Below, piece by piece: positions 12,201-25,284 of a DNA stretch of 64,000 nucleotides. This DNA is from Cephalopachus bancanus (taxonomy: Eukaryota > Chordata > Mammalia > Primates > Tarsiidae). The notes beneath the pieces are model-generated. The model was not told the origin of the DNA. It ran no database searches and saw nothing but the letters and a program-made list of their open reading frames with translations. A program made the translations under genes and the position numbers. The stretch spans positions 806,001 through 870,000 of the forward strand of contig JAPVLO010000232.1 of the NCBI GenBank assembly GCA_027257055.1, in the 5' to 3' direction. Numbering within the stretch: position 1 is the stretch's first letter; each line of letters starts with the position of its first letter.

Positions 12201-12365
12201 CCAGACTCAAGGGGAGTTTATGTCCACTTGCAATGTCTTCTCTGTCAGAGCCTACTGGGCACTTAAAAGAAACAGAGAAAAGATAGGAGACCAGAGAGAA
12301 AGGTTCTTGGTGGTGTAGATTTGTTGGAAGTGATGGCTGCCAGGCACAGACACAAATCACCACCA

Positions 12366-12830
12366 AAATCCTATGATCTTCTTATTAACAGCCTTGTCTT
12401 AGGCCACTAGGGGAGGGGCAATAGGCCCTCCCATCCCCAGGGTCCGCAGGGGACGGTTAGAAGCAAACTGTGTCTGCATCTCGGGGAGGGAGGAAGCCAT
12501 TCTTTCCACTCTCAAGAAGCAGTACACAACTAGGGCTTCAGGGGAGAGTAGCTGCAAAAGTTGTTTACTTCTAGGGCGGAGGGCGGGGTCAGAAACCCTC
12601 TCGGGTCTAAAAACCTGCACAATGTAAAGAGAGGTAGATGACCCATTGGAGAGACACAGGTAATGCACCTCTGCCCAAGGCCCGCCCAAAATCAAAAATA
12701 GAGCTTGGTTGCCTGGGTAGGCCAGGGAGGAAGGGAGGAATCTGAGGAAGTCCTACCCCCAGGGCTTGGGTGTGCAGGCCTTGCCTACAACTGAGGCTGG
12801 ACCAGGGGAATCGAGAATCACCCCCTGACC
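12366..12830. other. Intergenic, possible L1 5' region
   Basis: GC-richer stretch before a plus-strand L1 ORF1-like region. It may be the 5' UTR of that L1 but shows no decisive signature. Confidence 0.3.
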
Positions 12831-13189
12831 TAGCGACACACCCAGCAACAAGTAGCAAGCAACAGTTGTCTATTGCTGAGGGGAAGGCAAGATGACAAAA
12901 CCCCTGCTTGACTGGACTGGTGTACAGGTGCTGCTGAATGCTGATGGGAGAGTAGGAATTCTGAGAGAAAGTCTCCAGCAGCCCCTTGCCCACACTAAGC
13001 ACGGGGATGGGACTCCCTAATGCACTGTGCTTAGTGATCGCAAAGACAAAACTCAAACCAGCTCAACTACTAACCTGATGAACTAGCCTACCAAAAGAAA
13101 GGCATTTCCAGGCATAAATAATATTTACCTCAATCTCTACCAGCTTATGTCCAGCATTCAATAACAAGTTATGATACAAGAAAAGAAAA

Positions 13190-13240
13190 ATGAGAAAGAG
13201 AGAGAAACAGACAGAGAAAGGAGAGAGAGAGAGGAAGATT
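13190..13240 (+). repeat. (GA)n-rich low-complexity tract
   Basis: Purine-rich GAGA/GAAA tract inside the L1 remnant. Confidence 0.7.
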
Positions 13241-13644
13241 ATTGTCAAGAGAAAAACAACAGAATCAGCTTAGCAATAAGGATATATTAGGCAGGGATTT
13301 AAAAATACCTATGACTAATATATTAAAAGTTCTAATGGAATTGGGAGAAAACACATACGAACATATGGGTAATTTTAGTAAATGGATGGAAACTATAAAA
13401 AAGGAAAAGTGAGAAAAAAAAATCAAAGATAAAGAATCCTTGTAACAGGATCATCAGTAGGTAGAGCAGAGCTGATGAAGAAATTAATGAACTTGAAGAT
13501 AGTACAATAGAAGTGCTTGCAAATGAAACACAGAGAAAACAATCGGGAAAGAAGGCCCAGAGCAGAGCATTAAAAACCGTAGAACAGTATGAAGACAAGG
13601 AAGAGAGAATAGCACAGAGGAAATATTTAAAGGTATAATGAGCA

Positions 13645-13927
<283 letters not shown>

Positions 13928-13938
13928 AGGGGAGGGAA

Positions 13939-14220
13939 GCCGGATTGGTGGCTCAGCGTGTAATCCCCCGCCTTTGGGAGGCTGAGGTGAGTGGATTGCC
14001 TGAGCCCGCGGGTTCGAGACCCGCCTGGGCAGCGAGACCTCATCTCTACAATAAATCAAAAAATCAGCCGGGCGTGGTAGTGCATGCCTGTAATTCCGGC
14101 TACTTGAAAGGCTGAGGCGGAAGGATCGCCGGAGCCCAGCAGGTGGAGGCTGCGGTGGCCGGCGGCGGCCACTGCACTCCAGTCTGGGTGACAGAGTGAG
14201 ACTCCAACTCAAAAAAAAAA
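13939..14220 (+). repeat. Alu-type dimeric SINE, young subfamily
   Basis: Full-length dimer whose right arm contains the lineage variant GGTGGCCGGCGGCGGCC in place of the usual GTGAGCC-type sequence. It shares this subfamily with the copy at 14,601-14,910. Confidence 0.93.
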
Positions 14221-14252
14221 GAGGGGAGGGAGGGAGGGAGGGAGGAGGGAAG
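14221..14252 (+). repeat. (GGGA)n microsatellite at SINE tail
   Basis: GAGGGGAGGGAGGGAGGG-type tract directly after the A tail. Confidence 0.85.
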
Positions 14253-14600
14253 GAAATAATGGCCAAGGACTTAGCAAAATTAATGAAAAATAATAAACTA
14301 CAGCTCAAAGAAGCTCAACAGCATAAATACAATCAAGCCAAATAAGAATAAAATTTACCTATATACTCATCATAGTCACACTGATGAAAACCCATGAAAG
14401 TTTCATGGCAGTCAGAGAAAAAAGAAATATTACATACAGAAGAACAAAGATAAGATTATAGCAGACTTCTTGACAATAATTATATACAACAGAAGACAAT
14501 GGAGAGAGCTTTTTAAGTGCAAAAAAAAATAAAAAGGAAGAAAAAAATGGCAACCTTGAATGCTGTACCCAAGGTGGATATCTTTTAAAAATGAAGATGA

Positions 14601-14910
14601 ATGCCGGACTCGGTGGCTCAGCCTGTAATCCCGCGCCTTTGGGAGGCTGAGGTGAGTGGATTGCCTGAGCCAGCGGGTTCGAGACCCGCCTGGGCAGCGA
14701 GACCTCATCTCTACAATAAATCAAAAAATCAGCCGGGCGTGGTAGCGCATGCCTGTAATTCCGACTACTCGGAAGGCTGAGGCGAAAGGATCGCCGGAGC
14801 CCAGCAGGTCGAGGCTGCGGTGGCCGGAAGCGGCCACTGCACTCCAGTCTGGGCGACAGAGTGAGACTCCAACTAAAAAAAAAAATAAAAAAATTTAAAA
14901 AAATAAAAAT
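14601..14910 (+). repeat. Alu-type dimeric SINE, young subfamily, with target duplication
   Basis: Full-length dimer flanked by a perfect 14-bp target-site duplication AAAAATGAAGATGA at 14,587-14,600 and 14,911-14,924. It carries the GGTGGCCGGAAGCGGCC right-arm variant. The intact duplication supports a relatively recent insertion. Confidence 0.95.
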
Positions 14911-14928
14911 AAAAATGAAGATGAAATA

Positions 14929-15073
14929 ATTTTTTTTTAGAATAAAAAATGAGGTGAGGTCTCACTATGTTAACTGGGCTGGTCTCTAACTTCTGAGCTC
15001 AAACAATCCTCCCTCCTCAGCTTTCCAAACTTCCCAAGTGCTGTGATTACAGGTGTGAGCCACTGCACCTTGA
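14929..15073 (-). repeat. Alu left-monomer-like SINE
   Basis: Minus-strand single 7SL-derived monomer (reads CAGCACTTGGGA... in reverse), diverged. Confidence 0.8.
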
Positions 15074-15647
15074 GGGAATTCATGGCCAATAGACTTGTAC
15101 TACACAAATTATTAAAGGAAGTTCTTCAGCCTAAAATGATCCTAGTGAAAATTTTGGTATACAGAAAAATGAGAACAGTAAAGGAGTGTTAAAAATAAAG
15201 ATAAATAAAAAAGAAATCTTTTTAATGTTTATTCTCTTTAAAAGAAGATTCACTAAGTACAATAGTATCAATGTATTGTGTGATTTATAGCATAAAATTA
15301 AAATGCATGACTACAATAACACAAAGGTTGAAAGAGGAAATAGTGGTGTACTGTTGTGAGGTTCTTAGACGACAAATGAAGTGGTGTATTATTTCAAGGT
15401 AGAGTGTAATAAGTTTAATAGGCATATTGTAAACCATAGAGCAACCACTTTTAAAAAAAGCAGGCATATCCAATAAGCCAATGGTGGATACAAAGACTAA
15501 TAAAAAATACTAAGTAATCCTAAAGAAAGTAGAACAGAAAAAAAAAGAACAGAGATTAAGTGGAACAAATAGAAAATGAATAGTAAGATATTAACTTTAG
15601 ATTCAACCACACCAGTAATTAACATAAATATAAATGGTCTAAACCAG

Positions 15648-15872
15648 GGATAGATAAACAATGGCCCTCAGCTTAAATCCAACCTGCTGCCTGTTTTTGT
15701 AAGAAAAGTTTTATTGGAATACAGTCAGACCTATTGATTTATGTATTGTCTGTGGGTTCTTTTTTTCACCACAGTGACAGAGTTGAGAAGTTGTATCAGA
15801 GACTGGATAACTTGCAAAGCCAAATCTATTTTCTAGCTGTCCTTTACAGGAAAAGTTTGCCAACCCCTCGTA
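15648..15872 (-). repeat. hAT-type nonautonomous DNA transposon remnant
   Basis: Element with the usual body AAGTTTTATTGGAATACAG and terminal parts like AAAAGTTTGCCAACCCC, as in the mammalian MER/Charlie class of hAT elements. The two ends are imperfect inverted copies. Subfamily and orientation are uncertain. Confidence 0.7.
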
Positions 15873-15949
15873 TAAACACTCCAATTAAAAAGCAAAGATT
15901 GTCGGATTGAACAAAGAAAGCTAACCATAAGCTATCTATAAATACATTT

Positions 15950-16119
15950 TATTTAATTTTAATTTTAATTTTTTTGAGTTGAAGCCTTGTAGTCGCCCAG
16001 TCTAGAGTGCAGTGGCACGCTCCTGGCCACTGCAGCTTCCACCTGCTGGGCTCCAGCAATCCTTCTGCCTCAGCCTTCCAAGTAGCTGCAACTACAGGCA
16101 CATGCTACCACGCCCGGCT
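15950..16119 (-). repeat. Alu right-monomer SINE with target duplication
   Basis: Minus-strand right-arm-only SINE with the lineage variant (GGCCAGGAGCG-type). A 13-bp direct repeat TATAAATACATTT flanks it (15,937-15,949 and 16,120-16,132), so it inserted already truncated. Confidence 0.88.
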
Positions 16120-17480
16120 TATAAATACATTTAAAAAATAAAACCCAAGATTGGGTAAAAGTAGGTAGATAGAAGAAAACTCTACTATGCAAACACAAAT
16201 GTAAAGAAAGCTGGGCTAGGGAAAAGACAGTCTGTTCAACAAATGGTTCTGGGAAAATCGGGCATCCACATGCAAAAGAATGAAGTTGATCCTTACCTCA
16301 CACCATATATAAAATTAGCTCAAAACCTAAATGCAAAATCTAAAACTATAAGATTCTTAGAAGAAAACAGAAGGGGAAATTTTCATGACATTGGATTTGA
16401 CAATGATTTCTTAAATATGACACCAGAAGCATAAGCAAGAAGGAAAAAAAATAGAAAAATTAGACTTCATGAAAATTAAAAACATGTGTGCTTTGAAGAA
16501 CACCATCAAGAGGGTAAAAAGAAGACCCACAGAATATGAGAGACTATCTGAAAAATCGTTTATCCGTAAGGGATTGCTATCTAGAGTATATAAAGGACTC
16601 CTAAAACTCAACAACAACAAAACCCGATTCAAAAATTAGCAAAGGACTCAAATAGACATTTCTCCATTGAAGAAATCAAAATGGCCAATAAGCACATGCA
16701 GTTTGGTCATCCTAATCATTGGAGAAATGCAAATCAAAACCACAATGAGATACCACTTTATATCCAGTAGAATGGCTATTGTAACAACAACAAAAATCAA
16801 CAACTGTGGGTTAAAATGTGGAAAATTGGAAACTTTGTGAATTGCTGGTGGGAATGTGAAATGGTGCTGTTGCTCTGGAAAACAGTTTGGGGGTTCCCTA
16901 AAAGCTCAAATGGATAATCACCATATGACCCAGAGATCCCACTCCTAGGTGTACACTCAAAAGAATTGAAAACGGGGACTCAAACAGAAATTTGTACACT
17001 CATGTTCATAGCAGTATTATTCACATTGCCGAAGGCGAAACCAACTCAAGTGTCCATCAACTGATGGATGGATAAACAAAAGGTAGTATATACATACAAT
17101 GGAATATTATTCAGACATCAAAAAGAATGACATTCTGAAGCATATGACAATATGGACAAACCTTAAAAACATGCTACATGCCACAAGCCATTTATCTTAT
17201 GCGAGGTATCGAGAACAGGCAAGTAATTCAAAGAAAGCAGGATAAAGGTTATCAGTGGCTGAAGGGAGGGGCAGATGAGGAGCTCCTGCTTAAAGTTGTA
17301 GAGCTTCTGTTTGGGGTGATAAAAAAGTTTTGGAAGTGGTTTTACACAATATCATGAAGGTACTTAATGCCGCCAAATTGCAGACCGAGATTTTTAAAGT
17401 GGCAAGCTTTACGCTGTGTGCATTTTACCACAATTAGAACAAAACAAAACAAACTGAGCTATAGATATAGTGCATATGTA

Positions 17481-18052
17481 TGAGGGGGCCCCCAAAATGG
17501 AATTTATTTGTAAAAAACGGTGTATTTATTCTTATATGGGTAAATTTCAGTCACCTTCATAGTACTCTGATGCAACACACCCGTTGAGGCGCTTTTTCCA
17601 CTGCAAAACAGTTTTTGAACTCATCCATTTCTATGCCTTTCAGTGCTTCTGCTGTTTTTTGTTTCACCTCCTCCACATTGGTGAAATGTTTCCCCTTGAG
17701 GGTTTTTTTCATTGGGGGAAACAAAAAATAAGTCATTCAGGGCGAGATCAGGAGAATAGGGAGGGTGGGACATGGGGGTCATGCTGTTTCTGGTCAAAAA
17801 CTGCTGAACGCTCAGTGCAGTGTGGGCAGGCGTGATGATAAATCATCCATCAGAAAATGGGCAAATGCATTGAAAGAATTGCCCTCCTCCCCCCAAAAAA
17901 ATTCACTGAAGCCAAACACAGCCTCTCACCACAATGCTAGCTGGTCCACTGATGCTGATGGGTCCCCCGAACACTTACCTAGCGAGGGAAACCTGAACTA
18001 CAAAAGGCCCACCCTCCAAAAGATAATTCTGGTTGTTTTGGGGTCCCCCTCA
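17481..18052 (-). mobile_element. Mariner-derived element, copy 1
   Basis: An internally deleted mariner. The ends are inverted repeats (TGAGGGGGCCCC and GGTCCCCCTCA). The 5' part in reverse matches the C-terminal third of a mariner transposase gene, aligned with copy 2 at 33,985-34,558 over its whole length. It is more diverged than copy 2, with stops. Minus is the transposase-coding strand. Confidence 0.85.
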
Positions 18053-18059
18053 TGTATTT

Positions 18060-19140
18060 GTCACACCGGTCACTGGCAGTCTTTTTTTCTGCTGTCTGGC
18101 ATATCGGTAGATAAGTCATCATGGTAAAGTATCTCGCAAACTGATAGATGATAGCATCTTTTGATTGTTGAGCTAGTGAAGTCCCCACACCATGGTTGTA
18201 AATAAATGTCTGCAAATGGCATCCTGAGAGGCAGGATGCAGCAGTGCCTGGAAATCTAATCAAGGCATGACGGAATGTGAAGGGAAGCTGTAACCCAATC
18301 AATGGCCTTAACAGCTGAAGAAATAGTATGTGAGCAGAAGCAGGGACGGTCTGTAGGGAGTGCTGGAAAGTGGAGCCAAGGAACAAACATTTGTCATGAT
18401 GTCTCCAGTCCTGTCAAGGGAAAGAGTTGTTTTGTGACTGTTAGACACAGATATGCGGTCCACCCTATATCCCCATGGATGCACAGAGCTCGTCCAGTTC
18501 CCTCCCTTTGTTCTGATTTTGTGCTCACAAACAACCTCCTGATTATAACTTGGCTTCCCACGTAGACTTTCCGACAGGAGAGAATGCGCTGACCAGTCAG
18601 CATGAGCATCTGGCCCACTAGGCAAGGAGCTTCCTCTGTGTATATGAGTGCGCTGGTGTTCTGTTTTATACATCCGTCGGTGCATATACCCCAGGGGCGG
18701 CAGAAGTGCTCCTGCTCCCAGCTCTTGCAGAGACTCAGCAAGGTCCCATTCGCCTTTGCACCCTCACTCAGCATGGCCAAGGATGACGACGAGGCAGCCA
18801 CTGCTTCTCCAGGCCCAAGCCCCTCTTGCTTGTTGCAGAGGAAGAGGGCTCTGTACCCACAATCTGCACTGATGCGCGGGGGCTTTCCTTGGGACTTTCT
18901 CTCCCTTCAGAAATTGGTCTCTGCTCATGATACGCATCTCATCTTCCCACACCTTGGTTCTTAGCCAATATGTCCATTCGCCTTAATCATCACTTTCAAA
19001 GGCTGGACATTAGGGAAAACACTTCCAGAGAACATGGCTAGCATGTTGAGGTGAGTCTGGTTAGGGTTCATCTTGTCAAGGGCTCAGGCACAACTGGAAT
19101 GGAGGAGGGAGAAGCAGAAAGCTAGCCTTTACCTGGTTGA
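18060..19140 (-). other. Unrecognised region with overlapping minus-strand open stretches
   Basis: Several minus-strand open frames overlap here in different frames (for example 18,394-18,801 of 135 codons, 17,979-18,386 of 135 codons). The change of frame along one strand would suit a decayed retrocopy, but I do not recognise the protein and there is no clear poly(A) tail. It directly abuts mariner copy 1. It could also be chance open sequence. Confidence 0.3.
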
Positions 19141-20285
19141 GTTAGTCGTGTCCGAACGGATGCTTAGACAATTTCTATAGGCCCTGAGGCCTCCACCGAT
19201 GATTGTGGTAGTCCTGTGGCTGTATCAGCGTGTTTTTGTCTTGATGGGCTGCTTTGAGTTCTAGGAAAAGCTTAGGAGCTAAGTTAATAGGAGAAGAGGT
19301 ACCCCATGGATTGATGCTGGACTGATGTATACATTTTTAGTCCTAAAGGAAGATCCACAGAAAGTGATTGGGTTGAAGAGTGGGTTGGTGAGCATTGTTC
19401 TAAGAAGAAGAAGAAAAAAGAACACCTGCAAATTTGTAATTAAAGGAAGGAACCAAGCATTTGTTCTTTCTTCCTAATAGGAACTGATTTTAGGGTAAGC
19501 AAATAGCTCCAGGTGATGAGGAAAATCTCTGACAGAAGAATGCCAGCAAATAAAAGCAGGAGTTATACAATACAAAAAGCAATATTGTGGGAGCCCTAAT
19601 GAAATTATTGATTCTGGCAAAAAGTTTCAGCTGGTGTTAAGAAACTGGTGAATGTTTGTTGGGAAGCTGGATCCTTGTGTGGTGGCCAAGCAACACATCC
19701 CAGAGAGCTTTCCAGTGACAAGGAGAAAAAAAGTCATATAATGAAGAGGCCAGTTCTGTTAGCAACTCATATCTGGAGGTCCACCTTGGTGCTGCTAAGG
19801 GCAGTCAACCGGATGCTGTGTCATCTAGTGTAACTTTGTGGAGTGCACAGCATAACTTATGCTATGTTCTAGCCAAAATATATTCAACTTTTGTTTTGTA
19901 TGAAAAACAAGAGATGGAGGAGCAAGCTAGATGACACCATGGTAAATCAAACAACCAGATAAACCCAAAGAGTAAGTCACTGGCCTGGCCTCTTCATCAA
20001 GTCAAATGCACAGAAAAGGGACTGTGCTTTGTTCAAAGAGACTAAAGATGGAATATATGGTCTGGGCTGGATATTGACTAGGGCAAACTAGCTGCAGGGA
20101 GCATTTTTTTAAAAAATGAGGATTCTGGATATGAATGGAGTTTTCGATGGGATGAAAATGTACAGAAACAGAAAGGTGATTGAAGATGCCAAAAAGTATA
20201 TAAAGTAACACGTTGTTTGGTTAAAGCATAACATATCACACGTAAACGTACAGAAAGATCCAAAGAAGTATTAATGCTGGTCTTA
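19140..20285. other. Intergenic, nothing recognised
   Basis: No gene, RNA or clear repeat recognised. Confidence 0.4.
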
Positions 20286-21990
20286 GCAATAGTATGTTCT
20301 CTTTCACGTGGAGATATAATTCACAGACCATAAATTCACTCTTTTAGAGTGTTCAATTCAGAGGAGTTTAATATATTCACAGGGTTGTGCCACCTTCTCC
20401 AGTATATAATTCCAAGACATTTTCATCCCCAAACGAAGCCCCATGTTTACAAGTAGTCACTCCCCACCTTCCTCTTTCCCTCTACCTGGCAAGTAATAAT
20501 CTACTTTCTGTCTCTATGAACTTGCCTATTATAGACATTGCACAAACATGGACTCACACACTATGTGGCCTTTTGCGTGTGCTTACTTTCACTTAGCATA
20601 ATGCCCTCAAAGTTCATCCATGTTGTAGCATGTATCATTACTTCATTTCCTTTTATGGATGAATAATGCCCTTCTGTATGGGTATATCAAATTTTGTTTA
20701 TCTACTCATCAGCTGATAAACACGTGGGTTGGTTTGACTTTTTGACTATTGTGAATAATGCTGCTACAAGCATTTGTGCACAGTTTTTTTTTTCGATGAA
20801 CATGTGTTTTCAGTTCTCTTGGGTATATGCCTAGGAGTGGAATTTTGTCACACAATAACTTTATGTTTAACTTTTTGAGGAAATGCCAAACTGTTTTCCA
20901 AAGCAGCTGCACTATCTTACACTCCTGCTAGCATATTCATGAGGGCTCCAATTTCTCCACATCCTCGCCAACATTTGCTATTGTCCGTTATTTTAATAAC
21001 AGCCATCCTGTGTAGAAAGGGGTATCTTACTGTGGTTTTGATTTTTCATTTCCCTGATGGCTTATGACACTGTACATCTTTTCATATGCTTATTGGTCAC
21101 TTTTATATCTTCTTTGAAGAAGTGCTTGTTTAAGTCCTTTGACGATTTTAAAATTAAGTCATTCTTTTTTTCTAATTGCTGAGCAAAAAGAATTATTTAT
21201 ATATAGTCTAGATGCTAAACCTTTATCAGACATATGTTTGTAAATATTTTCTCCCATTTTGTGGGTTTTCACTTTTCTGATGGTGTCCTTTGAGGCACCA
21301 ATGTGTGTTTTTTTTTTGAGTTGGAGTCTCACTCTGTCGCCCAGACCGGAGTGCAGCGGCCGCTCCCGGCCACCGCAGCCTCGACCTGCTGGGCTCTGGT
21401 GATCCTTTCGCCTCAGCCTTCCACGTAGCTGGAACTATAGGCATGCGCTACCACGCTCGGCAAGTTTTTTGATTTATTGTAGAGATGAGGTCTTGAAAGT
21501 TGCCCAGGCGGGTCTCGAACGCGGGCTCAGGCAATCCACTCACCTCAGCCTCCCAAGTCGCGGGATTACAGGCTGCGCCACCGAGCCCAGCTGCACCAAC
21601 GTTTTTAATTTTGATGAAGTCCAACTTATCTGTCTTTCCTTTCGTTTTTGTGCCTCTTATGTCATAGCCAAGAAACTATACTTAATCTAACTTTAGGAAG
21701 ATTTACCCCCATATTTTCTTCTAAGAGTTTTGTAGTTTAAGCTCTTACAGTTAGGGCTTTGATCCATTTTGAGTGAACTTTTGGATAGTATGAAGAAGGG
21801 GCCCAACTTCACTCTTTTGCTTGTGGGTATCCAGTTGCTCCACAAACATTTGTTGAAAGGACAATTTTTTATCCACTGAATTGTCTTGGAAACCTTGTCA
21901 AAAATCAGTTGATCATAATTATGACTGACTTCTGAACTCTGAAGTGCACTCTATTTAGTCTATATATCTGTCCTTCTATCAGAACTACAC
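20286..21990 (-). repeat. Old LINE-1 3' part, minus strand
   Basis: Reads in reverse as the 3' portion of an old L1 (segments such as TTCATCCATGTTGTAGCATG and GTGAATAATGCTGCTACAAG are usual in antisense L1M elements). A SINE is inserted at 21,309-21,593. Confidence 0.8.
21309..21593 (-). repeat. Alu-type dimeric SINE, young subfamily
   Basis: Full-length minus-strand dimer with the GGCCGGGAGCGGCC right-arm variant. Similar short sequences (GCACCAATG / GCACCAACG) flank it as an imperfect target duplication. Confidence 0.92.
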
Positions 21991-22282
21991 AGTCTTAAAC
22001 ACAGTCTCCCCTTGTTCACGTTTTCACTTTCCATCCAAGATTTCAGTTACCAACAGTCAACCGCAGTCCAAAATATTCAGATATGTTGAGAGAGAGAGAA
22101 AGAGTGTGAGAGAAACCACATTCATATAATTTGTGTAACATATTGTTATCATTGTTTATTTTATCTCTCACTGTGCCTGATTTATAAATTAAACTTCACC
22201 AAAGGTCTATATGTACAGAAAGAAACACAGTATATGTAGGGTTCAGTACTGCCCATGGTTTCTGGGTTTCTGGTTTCTGCCT

Positions 22283-22283
22283 A

Positions 22284-22324
<41 letters not shown>

Positions 22325-22350
22325 ATAGATTCTGGGTTTCTGGTTTCTGC

Positions 22351-22388
<38 letters not shown>
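22283..22388 (+). repeat. Duplicated (CA)n microsatellite
   Basis: Two CA tracts (about 22,283-22,322 and 22,352-22,388), each preceded by the same segment CTGGGTTTCTGGTTTCTGCC and followed by ACTGATAGATTCTG. The whole block of roughly 68 bp is a tandem duplication. Confidence 0.93.
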
Positions 22389-22390
<2 letters not shown>

Positions 22391-23150
22391 ATAGATTCTG
22401 ATCAAAGAAAGCCAGGCTTGCAAGTGGGTCTCCCAGGGAAACACCAGATAGGTAAAATAATGACAATTCATTATGAATGAAGGTTTGAAGGACTTCTGAC
22501 TCCAAACAGATGAGGGGGTCATGAGATGGTAGGGACTCTGTCCCCACTCTGGTGGCTGCTGGGCTGTTGGGTTTCCTGCAACTGTGGACTGTTTTCAAGG
22601 TTTCTGCAGAGCCGGAAAGAGGGGCATTGGAACAGGACAAGTAAAATTTTCACAAAATTCACTGTTTTTTGAGATTCTGCTTTTGAAAAAATGCTCTCTG
22701 GATTTCTGTATGCCTTTGGTTGACTTCCAGAGTTCTGAAAAGGATGTTTCGAATCAGTTTTGCTAGTTTTTCCATTGTTTTCATGGAGGAGATGAGTTTG
22801 AGGTTCTTAGTCCATTGTTGTTTTTTTTTTTTGCTAACATCACTCAGCAGTAGTAATTTCTTGGCATGATCGTATCAGAGTGTATGTTATAGTATTGTTT
22901 TGTCTAAATTGTCTAATTTTCCACAATATCCATGTGATATGTCTGCAATAATATGTGGCCACTTACATAAAGAAAAAGTAAGAAAATTGAAAGTGAAAGT
23001 CCATGAAACTTAAGTTGCAATCTCAGAGTGAATTTCCCTGTTCAGGTCAGAGACTGTGTGCTCTTTTAACTTCCCATTATTGGTATTTCTATTATCACTG
23101 TCCATTTACCTCTAATGACCACAAGTAAAGTCTTTAAAATGAGAAGTCTG
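22389..23150. other. Intergenic, nothing recognised
   Basis: No gene or named repeat recognised, except a poly(T) run near 22,818-22,832. Confidence 0.4.
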
Positions 23151-23447
<297 letters not shown>

Positions 23448-23881
23448 AGAGAGAGAGGGAAGTCTGTCTGCATTTCTGCGAGGCAGCAACAAGAACAGCG
23501 CAGTGACTAACTCACCACTAGCTTTGAGAGAATGTCTTGGGATGGGGTGGGAGCTGTGAGGGGACTGTATGCCTGGTTTTCCTGGGACAGTCTCGGTTTA
23601 TACCACTTGTCACAGCATAATCATTACTAGCAAACACTTTGCACTCTTCAGAGGGCCTCTGTTCGGATGATGCATTTTATGGCCACTGTAGTTATTGACA
23701 GCAGAGGGAGATGAGGAAGCCGGTAGGGGACTGAGGAACTAGAATGGAAAACTTGGGAAGCCCGCCTAGTACCAAGAAGGGATCTGGGAATGAACAGCTG
23801 AAGACATGAGCATGGCTGCCCCTCAGAGGCAATGAGGGTTCCTCCAGTCTTTCAGATATCTCTCGGATCCTTATCTGGGGA

Positions 23882-24201
23882 AACTTTTTTTTACAAAAAA
23901 AAGTTTTTTTTGTAAAAGACCCCCCTGGGGGGGTCTTACTCTGTTGCCCAGGCCGGAGTACAGTGGCACAATCTGGCTACTGCAGCCTTGATCTCCTGGG
24001 CTCAGGCAATCCTTCCACCTTAGCCTCCCAAGTAGCTGGGACTACAGGCATGTGCCACCACAGTCAGCTTTTTTTTTTTTTTTGGTAAAGACAAGTTCTT
24101 GCAATGTTGCCCAGGCTGGTCTCAAACTCCTGAGCAAGTGATCCTCCTGCCTCAGTCTCTCAAAGTGCTGGGATTACAAGCGTGAGCCACTGCAGTCAGC
24201 C
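23882..24201 (-). repeat. Alu-type SINE with palindromic tail
   Basis: Minus-strand dimer. Its tail region 23,882-23,936 is unusual: ACAAAAAAAA-G-TTTTTTTTGT and AGACCCCCC-TG-GGGGGGTCT are perfect inverted repeats next to each other. Confidence 0.88.
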
Positions 24202-25265
24202 TGGCGGAAGTTCTTGGTTCCAGATGATTCCTCTTAAGTTACTACCAGGCAGTCATTGGATACTCCTTCCAACTGCTCTGGCTAACAGATACACTCAGGT
24301 CCACCTCCAGCCTCTTGCAGACCCTCCCCACTTACCACTGGTGACAGCAGCCACTTAACAGTCCCTCTCTGGGTTCCTTGGGCCAGAATGTGGTTTGGGA
24401 TTTGTGGCACTGAGTTCTCTGGCTAAAGAAGATGCTGCTGCCATGGCTTTGTTAAACTCTGGTGTGTCCACATGGCTCCTGGAGTTATGGCTGCCATGTT
24501 TTGTGACTTTGGCCCCCTCCTCTACCTTGGGGAGGTGAACCTCTTCTCTCTCTCTAATTTACTTTCTAAGTAAACTACATTTTCCAATCTAAGAAATAAA
24601 AAATAAAATTTTTTATTTTGTTATGATGATCTTCTTGGTGTCTCGGCTTGGCTGAAGCTTCTTTGGAAATGCAGGAAAAGAGAGTCACATGGGCTTTAAA
24701 GATTTAGGTGAGTGATCAGGGTTAGAAGAGGATCTTACAACCTAGAGGTCAGGGGGGCAGGTTCTCCAGTTCAGGGTGGCTGATCCGCCTCTGGGTAAGA
24801 GCCTGCTTGGACTCCCCTGGATCGAAGGCAGGGAGCTTCTTAGATGTTGGAGAGAAGCACAGACAGGCATTCTATTCACTTGAGATAAATCTCTGGATGT
24901 TGCTCACTGGGAAAATAAAACACAACAAACCCCAGAACCCAGTGTGATTATTACCCCAGCCATGCAAGCCCTATGGAAAGGCTCTTTCAACAAAGTAGTC
25001 AGGAAGCAAGGTGGTGCTAACCTCTGCACACCCGCTCTCATCCTCACACGCAATTATGCAGGCACAGGCTAATCATAGGCAGCAATTTGCTGATATAATG
25101 CAAAACTCTTTCAGGAAAGAGCTGTGATGAGGGGTGGGGCAAACCAGCAGGTGGGGTCAAGCCACTCACACAATTTTAGCCTACACTGAACGAGAGTCAG
25201 CTGGAGGGAGACGTGCCTGAAAGATATTCTCAGACAGCCTGCAACATTGTTTGCCTTATTTATGT
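24202..25265. other. Intergenic, nothing recognised
   Basis: No gene recognised; no named repeat. Confidence 0.4.
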
Positions 25266-25284
25266 TTTTGTCTCTCTTGTTATT

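Noticed and set aside
22196..22640. Open frames rich in Cys-Val or Thr-His repeats
   Set aside because: Translations of the CA microsatellite.
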